Shown here piece after piece: positions 9,926-20,226 of a stretch of DNA of 64,000 nucleotides. The notes beneath the pieces are model-generated. The model was not told the DNA's origin, did no database searches, and saw only the letters and a program-made list of their open reading frames with translations. This DNA is from Rhizobium sp. 32-5/1. Its GTDB lineage: Bacteria; Pseudomonadota; Alphaproteobacteria; Rhizobiales; Rhizobiaceae. The stretch is from assembly GCF_029537235.1 (NCBI RefSeq), contig NZ_CP120638.1, positions 3,102,501 to 3,166,500 of the forward strand. Direction: 5' to 3'. The translations under genes were made by a program, and so were the position numbers. Numbering within the stretch: position 1 is the stretch's first letter; every line of letters begins with the position of its first letter.

Positions 9926-10168
9926 TCAGCGTGCAGGTGCTGCTGCTGCCGGACGGCCGGTGACGATGCCGCTTTCGCGCTGTGCGCGCTTGCGGGCCAG
10001 CTTGCGAACGCGGCGAACGGCTTCAGCCTTTTCGCGGGCGCGCTTCTGGGAAGGCTTCTCGTAATAATCGCGCATCTTCATTTCGCGGAAAATGCCTTCG
10101 CGCTGCATCTTCTTCTTGAGTGCGCGAAGCGCTTGATCGACGTTGTTGTCGCGGACTAGTACCTGCAC
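9926..10168 (-). CDS. rpsU: 30S ribosomal protein S21
   Basis: An 80-aa small basic ribosomal protein. It reads [20 protein letters not shown], then [27 protein letters not shown] and a basic tail. The start is a GTG at 10168, preceded by AGGAACGGGA; upstream codons are not conserved in the family. It is a single-gene unit with its own terminator. Confidence 0.95.
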   Translation of the reverse strand: MQVLVRDNNVDQALRALKKKMQREGIFREMKMRDYYEKPSQKRAREKAEAVRRVRKLARKRAQRESGIVTGRPAAAAPAR

Positions 10169-10571
10169 GTTAATCCCGTTCCTTTGTTTCGAGTGTCTGC
10201 CCCTGAGAAAGCTCAACGAGGCAAAAAAATAACGTTCGCGGAGCCATGGGCTTTACGATTGGGTGAGCGGATACCAGATCGCTCTCTCAAAGTCCAGCCG
10301 GGAGTTTGCCGGGCTGGCCGAAAATTCCGTTGAGGGCATCTTTTCACCTTTGTTCGCCGTATCATACCCTATCGGCGCTGCAGCGGTGCGGCCGATGCTT
10401 TATAGGGTATTACTGCGGATGTGAGGCGGATCGTGGGCGCAATTCGTGACCATGTCGCAAGTCGTGCACGTCGCGGCGGATTGCGTCGCAAAAGAAACGT
10501 TGCGTCGTCGAAGGATTTGTCATCTCTAGCGGCGACAAGGAAGTTCACCGGATTACGGAGTGTGAAAGCGG
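10169..10571. other. Intergenic region between rpsU and the sox operon
   Basis: A divergent 400-base gap that should carry the promoters of rpsU (leftward) and soxB (rightward). It holds a CCAGCC/GGCTGG hairpin around 10294-10317 and the separated inverted repeat listed below. I see no gene in it. Confidence 0.6.
10364..10410. promoter_or_regulatory. Inverted repeat upstream of soxB, possible operator
   Basis: ATACCCTAT (10364-10372) and ATAGGGTAT (10402-10410) are exact inverted copies 29 bases apart, about 160 bases before the soxB start. The pattern could be a regulator site for the sox operon or a stem in its leader. No regulator gene lies nearby. Confidence 0.35.
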
Positions 10572-11825
10572 ATGCGCAAATATTCGGTTTTTGCTGTCGC
10601 TCGCGAAGCGATGCGCGGCCACAGGGGTTGGGAGGCGCAGTGGACCTCGCCCGAGCCGCGCAAGGAATATGATGTCATCATCATCGGCGCCGGCGGCCAT
10701 GGTCTGGGCACCGCCTATTACCTCGCGAAGGAACACGGCATCACCAATATCGCCGTGCTGGAAAAGGGCTGGCTCGGCGGTGGCAATACCGGCCGCAACA
10801 CCACCATCATCCGCTCCAACTATCTCTACGACGAAAGCGCTGGCATTTACGATCACGCACTGAAGCTCTGGGATGGCCTGAGCCAGGATCTCAACTACAA
10901 CGTCATGTATTCGGCGCGCGGCGTGATGATGCTGTCGCACAACATCCATGACCAGCAGGTGTTCAAGCGCCATATCCACGCCAATCGCCTGAACGGCATC
11001 GACAATGAGTGGCTGACGCCCGAGCAGGCGCAGGAATTCTGCCCGCCGCTGGATATTTCCCGCTCGGCCCGCTACCCGATCAACGGTGCGGCCCTGCAGC
11101 GCCGCGGCGGCACCGCCCGCCATGACGCCGTCGCCTGGGGCTACGCCCGTGCTGCCGCCGATCGCGGCGTGCACATCATCCAGAATTGTGAAGTCACTGG
11201 GATTCGTCGCAATCCGGATGGTTCCGTTGCTGGTGTCGATACCAATCGTGGCCAGATCAACGCCAAGAAGGTTGGCGTCGTTGCCGCCGGCCATACCTCG
11301 GTGCTGATGGAAATGGCCGGCGTGCGCATGCCGCTGGTCAGCTATCCGCTGCAGGCGCTGGTCTCCGAGCCGGTCAAGCCGATCTTCCCCTGCGTCGTCA
11401 TGTCCAACACCGTGCATGCTTATATCTCGCAGTCCGACAAGGGCGAACTTGTTATCGGCGCCGGCACCGACCAGTATTCGTCCTATTCCCAGACCGGCGG
11501 CCTGCAGATCATCACGCACACGCTCGACGCCATCTGCGAGCTCTTCCCGATCTTCCGCCGCATGAAGATGATGCGCTCCTGGGGCGGCATCGTCGACGTC
11601 ACGCCGGACCGTTCGCCGATCCTCGCCAAGACCCCCGTGCAGGGCCTTTACGTCAATTGCGGCTGGGGCACTGGCGGCTTCAAGGCAACGCCGGGCTCGG
11701 CCAATGTCTTTGCCCACACCATCGCGAATGACGCGCCGCACAAGATCAACGCGCCGTTCACGCTGGAACGCTTCCGCTCGGGCCGCCTGATCGACGAAGC
11801 GGCCGCTGCCGCCGTTGCGCATTAA
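10572..11825 (+). CDS. soxB: Sarcosine oxidase subunit beta
   Basis: The 417-aa flavin subunit of heterotetrameric sarcosine oxidase, which demethylates sarcosine to glycine and passes the C1 unit to tetrahydrofolate. It has the FAD-binding DVIIIGAGGHGLGTAYYLA (about residues 34-52) and GNTGRNTTIIRSNYL. The motif GGTARHD (His about residue 184) corresponds to the His that carries covalent FMN in this family. The C-terminal FAD-contact region WGGIVDVTPDRSPILAKTP followed by GWGTGGFKATPG is complete. It heads soxB-soxD-soxA-soxG, which are tightly spaced or overlapping. Confidence 0.97.
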   Translation: MRKYSVFAVAREAMRGHRGWEAQWTSPEPRKEYDVIIIGAGGHGLGTAYYLAKEHGITNIAVLEKGWLGGGNTGRNTTIIRSNYLYDESAGIYDHALKLWDGLSQDLNYNVMYSARGVMMLSHNIHDQQVFKRHIHANRLNGIDNEWLTPEQAQEFCPPLDISRSARYPINGAALQRRGGTARHDAVAWGYARAAADRGVHIIQNCEVTGIRRNPDGSVAGVDTNRGQINAKKVGVVAAGHTSVLMEMAGVRMPLVSYPLQALVSEPVKPIFPCVVMSNTVHAYISQSDKGELVIGAGTDQYSSYSQTGGLQIITHTLDAICELFPIFRRMKMMRSWGGIVDVTPDRSPILAKTPVQGLYVNCGWGTGGFKATPGSANVFAHTIANDAPHKINAPFTLERFRSGRLIDEAAAAAVAH

Positions 11826-11836
11826 AGGGAAATACA

Positions 11837-12181
11837 ATGCTTCTGATCTATTGCCCCTATTGCGAGGAAGAGCGTTCCGAGCTCGAATTCCGTCAGGGCG
11901 GCGACGCCCATATCGCGCGCCCGACCAATATGACCGAGATGTCCGACGAGGACTTCGAGGCCTTCTTCTTCCTGCGTGACAATGTGAAGGGCCTGACCTT
12001 CGAGCGCTGGCGCCACCTGAACGGCTGCGGCCGGTTCTTCAATGCCGCCCGCGATACCGTCAGCGACAAGTTCCTGACCACCTACAAGGCCGGCCTGCCG
12101 CGCCCGGATGTCAGCACGCTGCGCCCGGCCGCTTCCGCCCCTGTTGAAACCTATGAAGCCACGGAGTCAGACGCAAAATGA
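11837..12181 (+). CDS. soxD: Sarcosine oxidase subunit delta
   Basis: A 114-aa zinc-binding subunit. The N-terminus MLLIYCPYCEEERSELEF gives the CxxC pair, and RWRHLNGCGRFFN gives the His and Cys that complete the zinc site. A ribosome binding site AAAGGGAAA precedes the ATG. Its TGA overlaps the soxA ATG (ATGA at 12178-12181), indicating translational coupling. Confidence 0.96.
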   Translation: MLLIYCPYCEEERSELEFRQGGDAHIARPTNMTEMSDEDFEAFFFLRDNVKGLTFERWRHLNGCGRFFNAARDTVSDKFLTTYKAGLPRPDVSTLRPAASAPVETYEATESDAK

Positions 12182-15169
12182 GCGGCGCCAATCGTATCCC
12201 CGGTGCAGGCCGTCTCACCCCTGCAAAGACTGCCCGTTTCTTCTTCGACGGCAAGAGCTATGCCGCGCTTGAAGGCGACACCGTCGCCTCGGCTCTGCTT
12301 GCCAACGGTGTTCATCTCGTCGGTCGCTCGTTCAAGTATCACCGGCCTCGCGGTATCGTTTCTGCCGGCGCCGAGGAGCCGAACGCCTTGATCGGTGTGG
12401 AGCGGGATGCCGCCCGCAAGCAGCCGAACGTCCGCGCCACGGTGCAGGACGTGTTCGACGGCATGAAGGTGATTTCACAGAACCGCTGGCCGTCGCTCGC
12501 TTTCGACGTCGGCGCGGTCAACAACCTTTGGCGCCGTTTTTGCCGCCGGCTTCTACTACAAGACCTTCATGTGGCCGAAGCAGGCCTGGAAGCATGTCTA
12601 TGAACCGCAGATCCGCGCCGCCGCCGGTCTGGGCGTGTCGCCAACCGAAGACGATACCGACCATTATTCCAGCCGCTACGCCCATTGCGACGTGCTGGTC
12701 ATCGGCGCCGGCCTTGCCGGCCTTTCGGCAGCGCTGGCTGCCGCCAAAACCGGTGCCCGCGTCATCATCTGCGACGAGCAGCCGGAAGTCGGCGGCGCGC
12801 TGCACTACGACAAGAGCGTAACCATCGACGGGCTTGACGGCTTCACCTGGGCGCAGGCAACCGCCGCCAATCTCAAGCAGATGAAGAACGTCAAGGTTCT
12901 GCCGCGCACGACCGCTTTTGGTTATTACGCCCAGAACTTTGTTGGCCTCAATGAACGCGTCACCGAGCATCTGGCAAAGCCGGACAAGAAGCTGCCGCGC
13001 GAGCGTCTCTGGCAGGTCCGCGCCAAGCGCGTCATCATCGCCACGGGCGCGATCGAACGCCATATGGTGTTCGCCAACAACGACCGCCCCGGCATCATGC
13101 TGGCCTCAGCCGCCCGCACCTTCCTTAACCATTTCGGCGTTGCCGTCGGCAAGAAGATCGGCGTCTACACGGCCAATGATTCGGCCTACGAGGCTGCGTT
13201 CGATCTGAAGCGGGCGGGTGTCACCATCGCTGCCATCGTCGACAGCCGCGAAAAGCCGGGCGAGGGCGTTCTGGCAGAAGCTCGTTCGCTCGGCATCGAA
13301 GTCCTGACCGGCCACGGCGTCGTCACTACCTCAGGCAATCTGCGCGTTTCGTCCATGTCGGTCGCCCGCAATGGCGGCGGCGCTGCCCGCAAGATCGCCA
13401 TCGATGCGCTTTTGATGTCAGCCGGCTGGACGCCGTCGGTGCACATGTTCTCGCAGTCGCGCGGCAAGGTCGCCTATGACAACGAGACGCAACGCTTCCT
13501 GCCCGGCACCTATGCCCAGGATTGCCTGTCCGTCGGCGCCTGCAACGGCACCAACGACCTGCAGGCAACAATAGAGGAATCGCTGGCTGCCGGTGAACTG
13601 ATGGCCCAGGCTTCCGGCTATTCCGCTTCGCAGAAGCTGGAGCTTCAGGGCAGCAACGCCTTCTCATGGAGCGGTGGCATGGCGGGTGCAGCCGAAGGCG
13701 CAGGCCCCGACACCACGGTCAAGGCGTTCATCGATTTCCAGAACGACGTCTGCGCCAAGGATATCCGTCTTGCCGTGCGCGAAGGCATGCACTCGATCGA
13801 GCATATCAAGCGCTTCACCACCAACGGCATGGCGACCGACCAGGGCAAGCTCTCCAATATCCATGGTCTGGCGATCGCCGCCGAAACGCTGGGTCGCGAA
13901 ATTCCGAAGGTGGGTCTCACCACTTTCCGCGCGCCTTATACGCCGGTTACTTTCGGTACGCTGATCAACCATGCGCGCGGCGAATTGTTCGACCCGACCC
14001 GCAAGACGCCGACGCACGCGCTGGAAGAAGCACAAGGCGCCGTATTCGAGGATGTCGGCCAGTGGAAGCGCGCCTGGTATTATGCCAGGGCGGGCGAGGA
14101 TATGCACCAGGCGGTGAACCGCGAATGCAAGACCGTGCGCGACGTCGCCGGCATGTTCGATGCTTCGACGCTCGGCAAGATCGAAGTCGTCGGCCCGGAT
14201 GCGGCGCAGTTCCTCAACCTGATCTATACCAACAGCTGGGACACGCTGAAGCCCGGCCGCTGCCGCTACGGCATCATGCTGCGCGAGGACGGCTTCGTCT
14301 ATGACGACGGCGTCGTCGGGCGGCTGGCCGAGGATCGTTTCCACGTGACGACGACGACCGGCGGTGCCGCGCGTGTCATGAACCACATGGAAGACTATCT
14401 GCAGACCGAGTTCCCGCATCTGAACGTCTGGCTGACATCGGCAACCGAACAATGGGCTGTTATCGCCGTCCAGGGTCCGAAAGCGCGCGAGATCATCGCG
14501 CCGCTGGTCGAAGGCATCGACCTGTCGAACGAAGCCTTCCCGCATATGAGCGTTCGCGAGGGCAAGATCTGCGGCGTGCCGACCCGGCTGTTTCGCATGT
14601 CGTTCACCGGCGAACTCGGCTTCGAAGTCAACGTTCCCGCCGATTTCGGCCCGGCGGTCTGGGAAGCGATCCGCGCCCAGGCCGAGCCGCTCGGTGCCTG
14701 CGCCTACGGCACGGAAACCATGCACGTGCTGCGCGCCGAAAAGGGCTACATCATCGTCGGTCAGGACACCGACGGCACGGTGACCCCTGATGATGCCTCG
14801 CTTGGATGGGCCGTGGGCAAGAAGAAGCCTGATTTCGTCGGCATCCGCGGCCTGCGCCGTCCCGACCTCGTGGCCGATGGTCGCAAGCAGCTCGTCGGCC
14901 TTCTGACCAAGGATCCGAAGGTTGTTCTGGAAGAGGGTGCGCAGATCGTTGCAGATCCGAACCAGACGCTGCCGATGACGATGATCGGTCATGTCACCTC
15001 CGCCTATTGGTCGGAAAATTGCGGCCGCTCGATCGCGCTTGCGCTCGTTGCCGGCGGCAAGGCCCGCATCGGTGAAACGCTCTACGTGCCCATGCCCGAC
15101 AAGACGATCGCCGTCGAAGTCAGCGACATGGTGTTCTTTGACAAGGAAGGAGGACGTCTCCATGTCTGA
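12178..15169 (+). CDS. soxA: Sarcosine oxidase subunit alpha (one frameshift)
   Basis: The large subunit, 996 aa after repair. An N-terminal ferredoxin-like fold (RFFFDGKSYAALEGDTVASA) leads to an NAD-binding Rossmann domain (VLVIGAGLAGLSAALAAAKTG, about residues 175-195). A C-terminal aminomethyltransferase-like (GCV_T) domain, from about residue 600, binds tetrahydrofolate. The reading frame breaks in the T5 run at 12537-12541; with T4 the two parts join as LWRRFAAGFYYKTFMWP, which matches the family. Without repair the first part ends at 12603. It overlaps soxD at its start and soxG at its end, as expected for an intact operon. Confidence 0.95.
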
Positions 15170-15731
15170 TCTTATCGCAGCAACAGACCTCTCCAATGCC
15201 CGTACTTTGGCTCTGGCCGGTCGCCATGGCGGCTCGGGTGCAGCAGCATTGACACCGGCCGCACCGGCCACGCGGCTTTCCCTGCGCGCCAAGCCGGAAG
15301 CCGTTTCCGCGCTGTCCGCAGCCCTTGGCGTTTCCTTGCTGACAAAGCCGAAGACCTCGGCCTCCTCGAATGGCCGCCATGCGCTCTGGCTCGGCCCGGA
15401 CGAATGGCTTGTCATCGACGAGAACGAGGCGGACCTGATGGCTGCGGTTGCATCCAGCGGCGTGCTGCATTCGGCAACCGACGTCTCTCACCGCAACACC
15501 GCCATCCTCGTCAAGGGCTTCGGCGCCGAGACAGCGATCAATGGCGGCTGCCCGCAGGACCTGTCGCTCGCCGCCTTCCCGGTCGGCGCCTGCTCGCGCA
15601 CGGTTTTCGCCAAGTCCGAGATCGTCCTCCTGCGCACCGCCGAGGATGCCTTCCGCGTCGAATGCTGGCGCTCGTTTTCGCCCTATGTGTTCGGGTTGCT
15701 GAGTGAAGCGGCGGAAGACGCGGGGAATTAA
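15162..15731 (+). CDS. soxG: Sarcosine oxidase subunit gamma
   Basis: A 189-aa subunit beginning MSDLIAATDLSNARTLALAG; ALWLGPDEWLVID and VLHSATDVSHRNTAILVKG are typical of SoxG. Start 15162 was chosen for the AAGGAGGAC just upstream. It overlaps the soxA stop by eight bases. The open frame extends back to 14991, but that part lies inside soxA in another frame. It ends the sox operon. Confidence 0.95.
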   Translation: MSDLIAATDLSNARTLALAGRHGGSGAAALTPAAPATRLSLRAKPEAVSALSAALGVSLLTKPKTSASSNGRHALWLGPDEWLVIDENEADLMAAVASSGVLHSATDVSHRNTAILVKGFGAETAINGGCPQDLSLAAFPVGACSRTVFAKSEIVLLRTAEDAFRVECWRSFSPYVFGLLSEAAEDAGN

Positions 15732-15737
15732 TCTCGT

Positions 15738-15765
15738 TGGCCCGGTCTTAATGCAGCCCGGGCCA
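15738..15765. terminator. Hairpin between convergent soxG and the DUF2332 gene
   Basis: TGGCCCGG (15738-15745) pairs perfectly with CCGGGCCA (15758-15765). There is no T tract on either side, so it may only slow transcription at the convergent ends. Confidence 0.4.
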
Positions 15766-16821
15766 GCCTATCCATTCGACCCAGCGCCCGTGGAAATCAG
15801 CCCGACCAATCAGGTGCTTTTCGCCTGAAGGCCAGATCTGCAGGGTGAGTGCGGCGCTGCCTTTTTCCTCGTCGGCCTCCATCTGCAGGCGAGCCAGTGG
15901 CGCGTTCGCTGTTGCGCGCGCTCCGGCGGCGGCGATCAGCGCTTCGCCTTTTTCCTGTGACGCTTTCGGCAGATATTGCCAGGCTATCGTGTGATAAATC
16001 ACATGCGCCTGACCCTCGTGGGTGGGACCGAGCCGCCGTTGCAGCCAGTCCACTGCATCTGCCTTTTCAACAATCTGTCGGTTGGCGGCGGCGATCGAGA
16101 GGGCAAAGCGCGTGCGATCCAGCCTGTCCTGCTGGTCGGCCCAGATATAGGACAGCAGCCTCAGGACATCGTCGCTACTCGCTGGGTCGAGCGGATTGAG
16201 ATCGCAGCCGGCGCGGCTTTCAACATACAAGGGGACGTCGGGTGGCGGGGACCCGCGCCACTCCGGCGTGATCAGCACCGGCGAAGGCTGCAAGGCCCAG
16301 GCCCTGTCACCAAGCCGGTAGTCGTAGTGATCCCACTGCAGGTTGAGCCCCGCGCTGGCGCCGACCTCAGACAGCACAAGCGGCTTGTGGAACAGGCTTG
16401 ATATCGTCAGGAAACCCGGCAGCAAGGCAGCGGAACGGCGGACCTCGTTGGTTTGGGGTGCCGATTTCAGCCGGTCGAGAATGAAGGTCGAATGGGTGTG
16501 GCAGGCATTATCCACAGCGGCCCACAGGTCATCATCGCTTGCCGACGCGGGCGCATAGTTGGCGGCCAGATCGCGGTCCATCCCGGACAGCACCAGCGCG
16601 TGCAGGGCTCCGGCAAGGCGGAGCGGCACGGAGTCGGCGCCAGGCGAGGGATCGCCGCTCCATGACAGGATTGTCTCGCCGAGGGAATGGGATGCGGTCA
16701 GCCGTTCAGCTGCAAGGGTGCACAGCCGCGCGGTAAAGGGCGAGCCGAGGCCGTTGCAGGCGCTGGCCTGCTTTTTGAAAGCCAGACGGACAGTCTTTTC
16801 TGTCGCTGCTCTCTCAAGCAT
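15748..16821 (-). CDS. DUF2332 domain protein
   Basis: A 357-aa protein that fits the DUF2332 family along its length. Recognisable parts are LVLSEVGASAGLNLQWDHYDYRLG, AGCDLNPLDP, LSYIWADQQDRLDRTRFAL, and HVIYHTIAWQYLP near the C-terminus. The function of the family is unknown; the EVGASAGLNL stretch resembles the glycine-rich loop of a nucleotide- or SAM-binding fold, which is inference. Its ATG overlaps the end of the upstream MaoC-type gene by eight bases, so the two are probably co-translated. Confidence 0.8.
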   Translation of the reverse strand: MLERAATEKTVRLAFKKQASACNGLGSPFTARLCTLAAERLTASHSLGETILSWSGDPSPGADSVPLRLAGALHALVLSGMDRDLAANYAPASASDDDLWAAVDNACHTHSTFILDRLKSAPQTNEVRRSAALLPGFLTISSLFHKPLVLSEVGASAGLNLQWDHYDYRLGDRAWALQPSPVLITPEWRGSPPPDVPLYVESRAGCDLNPLDPASSDDVLRLLSYIWADQQDRLDRTRFALSIAAANRQIVEKADAVDWLQRRLGPTHEGQAHVIYHTIAWQYLPKASQEKGEALIAAAGARATANAPLARLQMEADEEKGSAALTLQIWPSGEKHLIGRADFHGRWVEWIGWPGLH

Positions 16822-17301
16822 CCTCCGGCCGGTCCTTCGGGTCGAACTGGATGATCGTCAGCCAGCTTGCGGTGAGTGCCGGTTTGCGTTCGTTTTCGAT
16901 GTCGACGGTGACGTCGTAGGTGACCATGAGCATGCCGGCGCCGCGGAAGCGGGCTTCGGCCATGGTGAAGCGGCCACGGACTTTCGCACCGGCCTTTACC
17001 GGCGTCATGAAGCGGACTTTGTCGAAGCCGTAGTTGATGCCCATGGTCTGCTCGCGCACCTTGGGCAGGCAGTTGTAGTTCATGGCAGACAGCAGCGAGA
17101 GCGACAGGAAGCCGTGGGCAATGGTGCCGCCGAAGGGGTTTCGGCGGCGGCGCGCGCCGGGTCGGTGTGGATGAACTGGTGGTCGTCGGTAGCATCGGCA
17201 AAGCTGTCGATGGTCTTTTGCGACACGGTGATCCAGTCGGAGATGCCGATCTCCTTGCCGACCAGATCCTTGACATCAGATAGCGAAATTTCACGCGGCA
17301 T
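16814..17301 (-). CDS. MaoC-family (R)-specific enoyl-CoA hydratase (one frameshift)
   Basis: A 162-aa hot-dog-fold hydratase after repair. The first part is MPREISLSDVKDLVGKEIG followed by DDHQFIHTDPARA, which holds the catalytic Asp and His of the hydratase-2 motif. The second part is MGINYGFDKVRFMTPVKAG and AGMLMVTYDVTVDIENERKP. The frame breaks in the G4 run at 17135-17138 (C run on the coding strand); one extra base restores ETPFGGTIAHGFLSLS, the conserved core. It probably hydrates trans-2-enoyl-CoA to the (R)-3-hydroxyacyl form for fatty-acid or polyhydroxyalkanoate metabolism. It is coupled to the DUF2332 gene. Confidence 0.88.
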
Positions 17302-17388
17302 GCTGTTTCCCCAAGGCTAAAGACGATGCCTCCCAATCCTGTATATGCGTTGCAGCCAAAAAACGGCAATCCGCAAGCGCAGCAACGG

Positions 17389-19354
17389 TTAAAAAACTTC
17401 GACGTGAAAACCGACGGAGCGGGCGGCCACGAGATGCGGCCCGGCCTCGGCATCTGGCAAGAGGCTTTGCCAGGTTCCGCCACTGCTCGCGGGCAAACGG
17501 AACGGATGCGGGGCGTGGCTGCGATTGATGACGACGGCAATCCGCGTCGGCTGCCCGGTTTCCCTGTCATTCGTTGACAGCAGCATGGACAGATTGTCCG
17601 TCGCCGGGCTTTCCCAGTCATGCACGCTCATGGGATGGCCATCGAGCGTCATCCACGCAACGTCGCCTTCGCCGGTGAAGAAGGCGGTCTCGCCGAAGAC
17701 ATCAAAGCGTTTGCGGATGGCGGCAAGGCTTGCCGTATGGGCGATCAGGCTGTCATCCAGCGCCGACCAGTCGACCCAGGTGATGGCATTGTCCTGGCAA
17801 TAGGCGTTGTTGTTGCCGCGCTGGCTGCGTCCGCCCTCGTCGCCGGCGGTGAGCATGATTGCGCCGCGCGTGGCAAACAGCGTCGAGAGCAGGCCCATCA
17901 CGTCGTGGCGGCGGGCTGCCAGCACTTCATGGTCATCGGTCGCGCCTTCGACGCCGTTGTTCCAGGACTGGTTGTCGCCATGGCCATCGCGATTGTCCTC
18001 GCCGTTAGCCTCATTGTGTTTGTTGGCATAGGAGACGAGATTCATCAGCGTGAAGCCGTCATGGGCGGCGATGAAATTGACGCTGCGGGTCGTCTTGCCG
18101 TCATTGCGGGCGAAAATGTCCGAAGAGCCGGCAAGCGCTGTTGCCAGCGCGCCGATGATATGGCGGTCGCCGCGCCAGTAGCGGCGCAGGTCGTCACGGG
18201 CGCGGTCATTCCATTCGAGGAAGGCCTGCGGGAAATTACCGAGCTGATAGCCACCCGGACCGATGTCCCAGGGTTCGGCGATCAGGATGCGGTCGCCGAC
18301 AACAGGGTCTGCCAGCATCTCCTGAAGGAGAGCCGCATCGCGGCTGAAGCCATTTGCATCGCGGCCGAGTATCGAGCCGAGATCGAAGCGAAAGCCATCG
18401 ACGCCTGCGGCCTGCACGAAATGCTTCAGGCTGTCGAGGATCAGCCGGCGGACCACCGGGTGATCGCAGGCAATGGTGTTGCCGCAGCCGGTATCGTTGA
18501 TGAGTTCGCCCGGCCGGTCATTGGCGTGGCGGTAGTATGTGAGGTTGTCGATGCCGCGCATGGAAACTGTCGCGCCCAGCCGGTCGCTTTCGCCGGAATG
18601 GTTGAAGACGAGATCGAGGATCGTGCCGATGCCTTCCTTATGCAGGGTAGCGACGGTGTCCCGCAGCTCCGCGATGCCGCCCGGCACGAGGCGCGGGTCG
18701 AGCGCCATAAAGGCGACGGGATTGTAGCCCCAGCCGTTTGTCAGGCCAAGCGGCGGCAGATGGCGCTCGTCGATCCAGGCGGTGATCGGCATGAGTTCGA
18801 CGCACCTGACGCCGATGCGCTTTAGATGGGCAATGAGCGAGGGTGCGAAAGCGCGCCGACCGTGCCACGCATGGCCTCCGGGATATCGGGATGCAGCATG
18901 GTGAAGGGGCGCACCGCGACCTCGTAGATCAGCCCGCCGGTGTCGAAGACGGGCGTTGCCGCGGGAACCGGTGCGTTCGCCGTGACGATCACTTTCGGGA
19001 CCAGATCGGCGGTGTTGACGCCGAAGGTCGAGAGCTGCGGATCATAGCGGAAGGGCCGGTCGAGTTCCCTCGCATAGGGATCGACCAAAGCTTCGATGGA
19101 TCGAACCAGAGGCCCTGATCCGGATCGTAGAGGCCCTCGGCACGAAAGCCGTAGCGCGTGCCGACGGACGCGTCGGTCAGAAGCAGGCTGTGCACGTCGC
19201 CGCTGCGCACCATCGGCAGGCGGCGGAGCTGCTCATGGCCCTCGCTGTCGAAGAGGCAGAGATCAATGCGTGAGGCATGGCGCGACCAGATTGAAAACAG
19301 GGTGCCTTGCGGAGTGAGCGTTGCGCCGAGAGGCGGAAGAGCGGATGGCTGCAT
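17389..19354 (-). CDS. glgX: Glycogen debranching enzyme GlgX (two frameshifts)
   Basis: A GH13 isoamylase-type debranching enzyme, 655 aa after repair. It has an N-terminal CBM48-like region and a catalytic barrel with FRFDLGSILGRD (nucleophile Asp), ILIAEPWDIG (acid Glu) and NFIAAHDGFTLMNLVSY (third Asp). EGIGTILDLVFNHSGE is also typical. The enzyme cleaves alpha-1,6 branches on limit dextrins left by glycogen phosphorylase. Frameshifts lie at the AAA run 19087-19089, where one extra base restores PSKLLVDPYAREL, and at GGG 18841-18843, which restores LSHPSLIAHLKRIGV. It is separated from the main glg operon by the chemotaxis and PPOX genes. Confidence 0.93.
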
Positions 19355-19494
19355 CGAGAAGGCACCTTGGTGTGGATGAGCGGGCGAGGAACGAAGCGTG
19401 CATATCAGTTTGGTTTGACGGCGATTTGTCCCTGCTTTCGTGTGTGTTGCAAGCGGTTTGTTTTACCTCAAGGGGCGGCGGTGGCTTAGCGTTT

Positions 19495-19560
19495 GTGGTT
19501 CTCCTCATCCGCCCGTCGGGCACCTTCTCCCCGGGGGAGAAGAGGGAGCGCGCGGCAGCC
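19495..19560. repeat. RIME-like intergenic mosaic element
   Basis: The segment CTCATCCGCCCGTCGGGCAC, followed by CTTCTCCCCGGGGGAGAAG (a perfect palindrome around CCCCGGGG), is the core I recall from Rhizobium intergenic mosaic elements. These are spread through rhizobial and Agrobacterium genomes and form stem-loops. Only this copy was noticed in the window. Confidence 0.6.
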
Positions 19561-19832
19561 GCAACGTCCGACAGCCACGCCCGGAAGAATTCCGTCGTGG
19601 GTCCGGTCCTTGCAAACTCGGCCGGGGCGCTTCGAAGTGCCGGGACAAAGTTTAAGTAAATGACGCTTCGCAGCGCCCCGTTCGGTGTGCGTCGGCGGAC
19701 AACTCCGATTTCTCTGCGGGGATGGCGGCACCTTTTTTCGGTACAGGGCGACGCTGACGACATTCGTCGCGCCGCGAAAGCAGGTGTTGCCACCCACAGT
19801 CGCCGCTCCTCATGTGTGCCTCACAAAGCCGC

Positions 19833-19905
19833 GCGCGATCATTATCGCGCAAAGCTGGCTTTGCATTTTAGTGGGCATTTATCTTTCGCCCGGCTGCGCC
19901 GGGCG
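19833..19905. repeat. Cluster of three palindromes
   Basis: GCGCGAT-CATT-ATCGCGC (19833-19850), GCAAAGC-TG-GCTTTGC (19849-19864, sharing two bases with the first) and CGCCCGGC-TGC-GCCGGGCG (19887-19905). All three are perfect. No gene lies within 300 bases on either side in the transcribed sense, so this looks like a mosaic repeat and not a terminator. Confidence 0.5.
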
Positions 19906-20226
19906 GAACATGCCTGCACGCCCCGCCCTGTTTCAGGCGAGAGGGAAACCATTTTCTATCCGTCCACCGGATAGGAGCTTACGTCTTTCCCAATCCGGCA
20001 CCGGCCCCGCCTCGCCACGACGCCTCGTTGTGTATCCGATGGCGGAACGGGATGATCATGGCACAGATGAATGGGGCGGGGAAAACGGGGATGGTTTTTT
20101 GAGGGAGGCACTCCCTAAGCGTCTGACGCTGACCCTTCGCTGCACTTGGTGCTATCGGTCATGTCTTGATATACCCAAGCTGTTGGGTTATTGTCGATTA
20201 TGGTAACGCTTCTGCGCTAATATGGA

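Larger units (their letters stand above)
19355..20226. other. Gene-poor region with intergenic repeats
   Basis: About 870 bases with no convincing gene. It carries a RIME-like element (about 19495-19560) and three strong palindromes (19833-19850, 19849-19864, 19887-19905). The left part is GC-rich and the right end becomes AT-richer toward the DUF4160 gene. Short open frames on both strands lack any recognisable protein character. This is the most accessory-looking stretch of the window. Confidence 0.6.

Noticed and set aside
13664-15415. 583-codon leftward frame across soxA and soxG
   Set aside because: Antisense to conserved sox genes; composition typical of codon-bias shadows.
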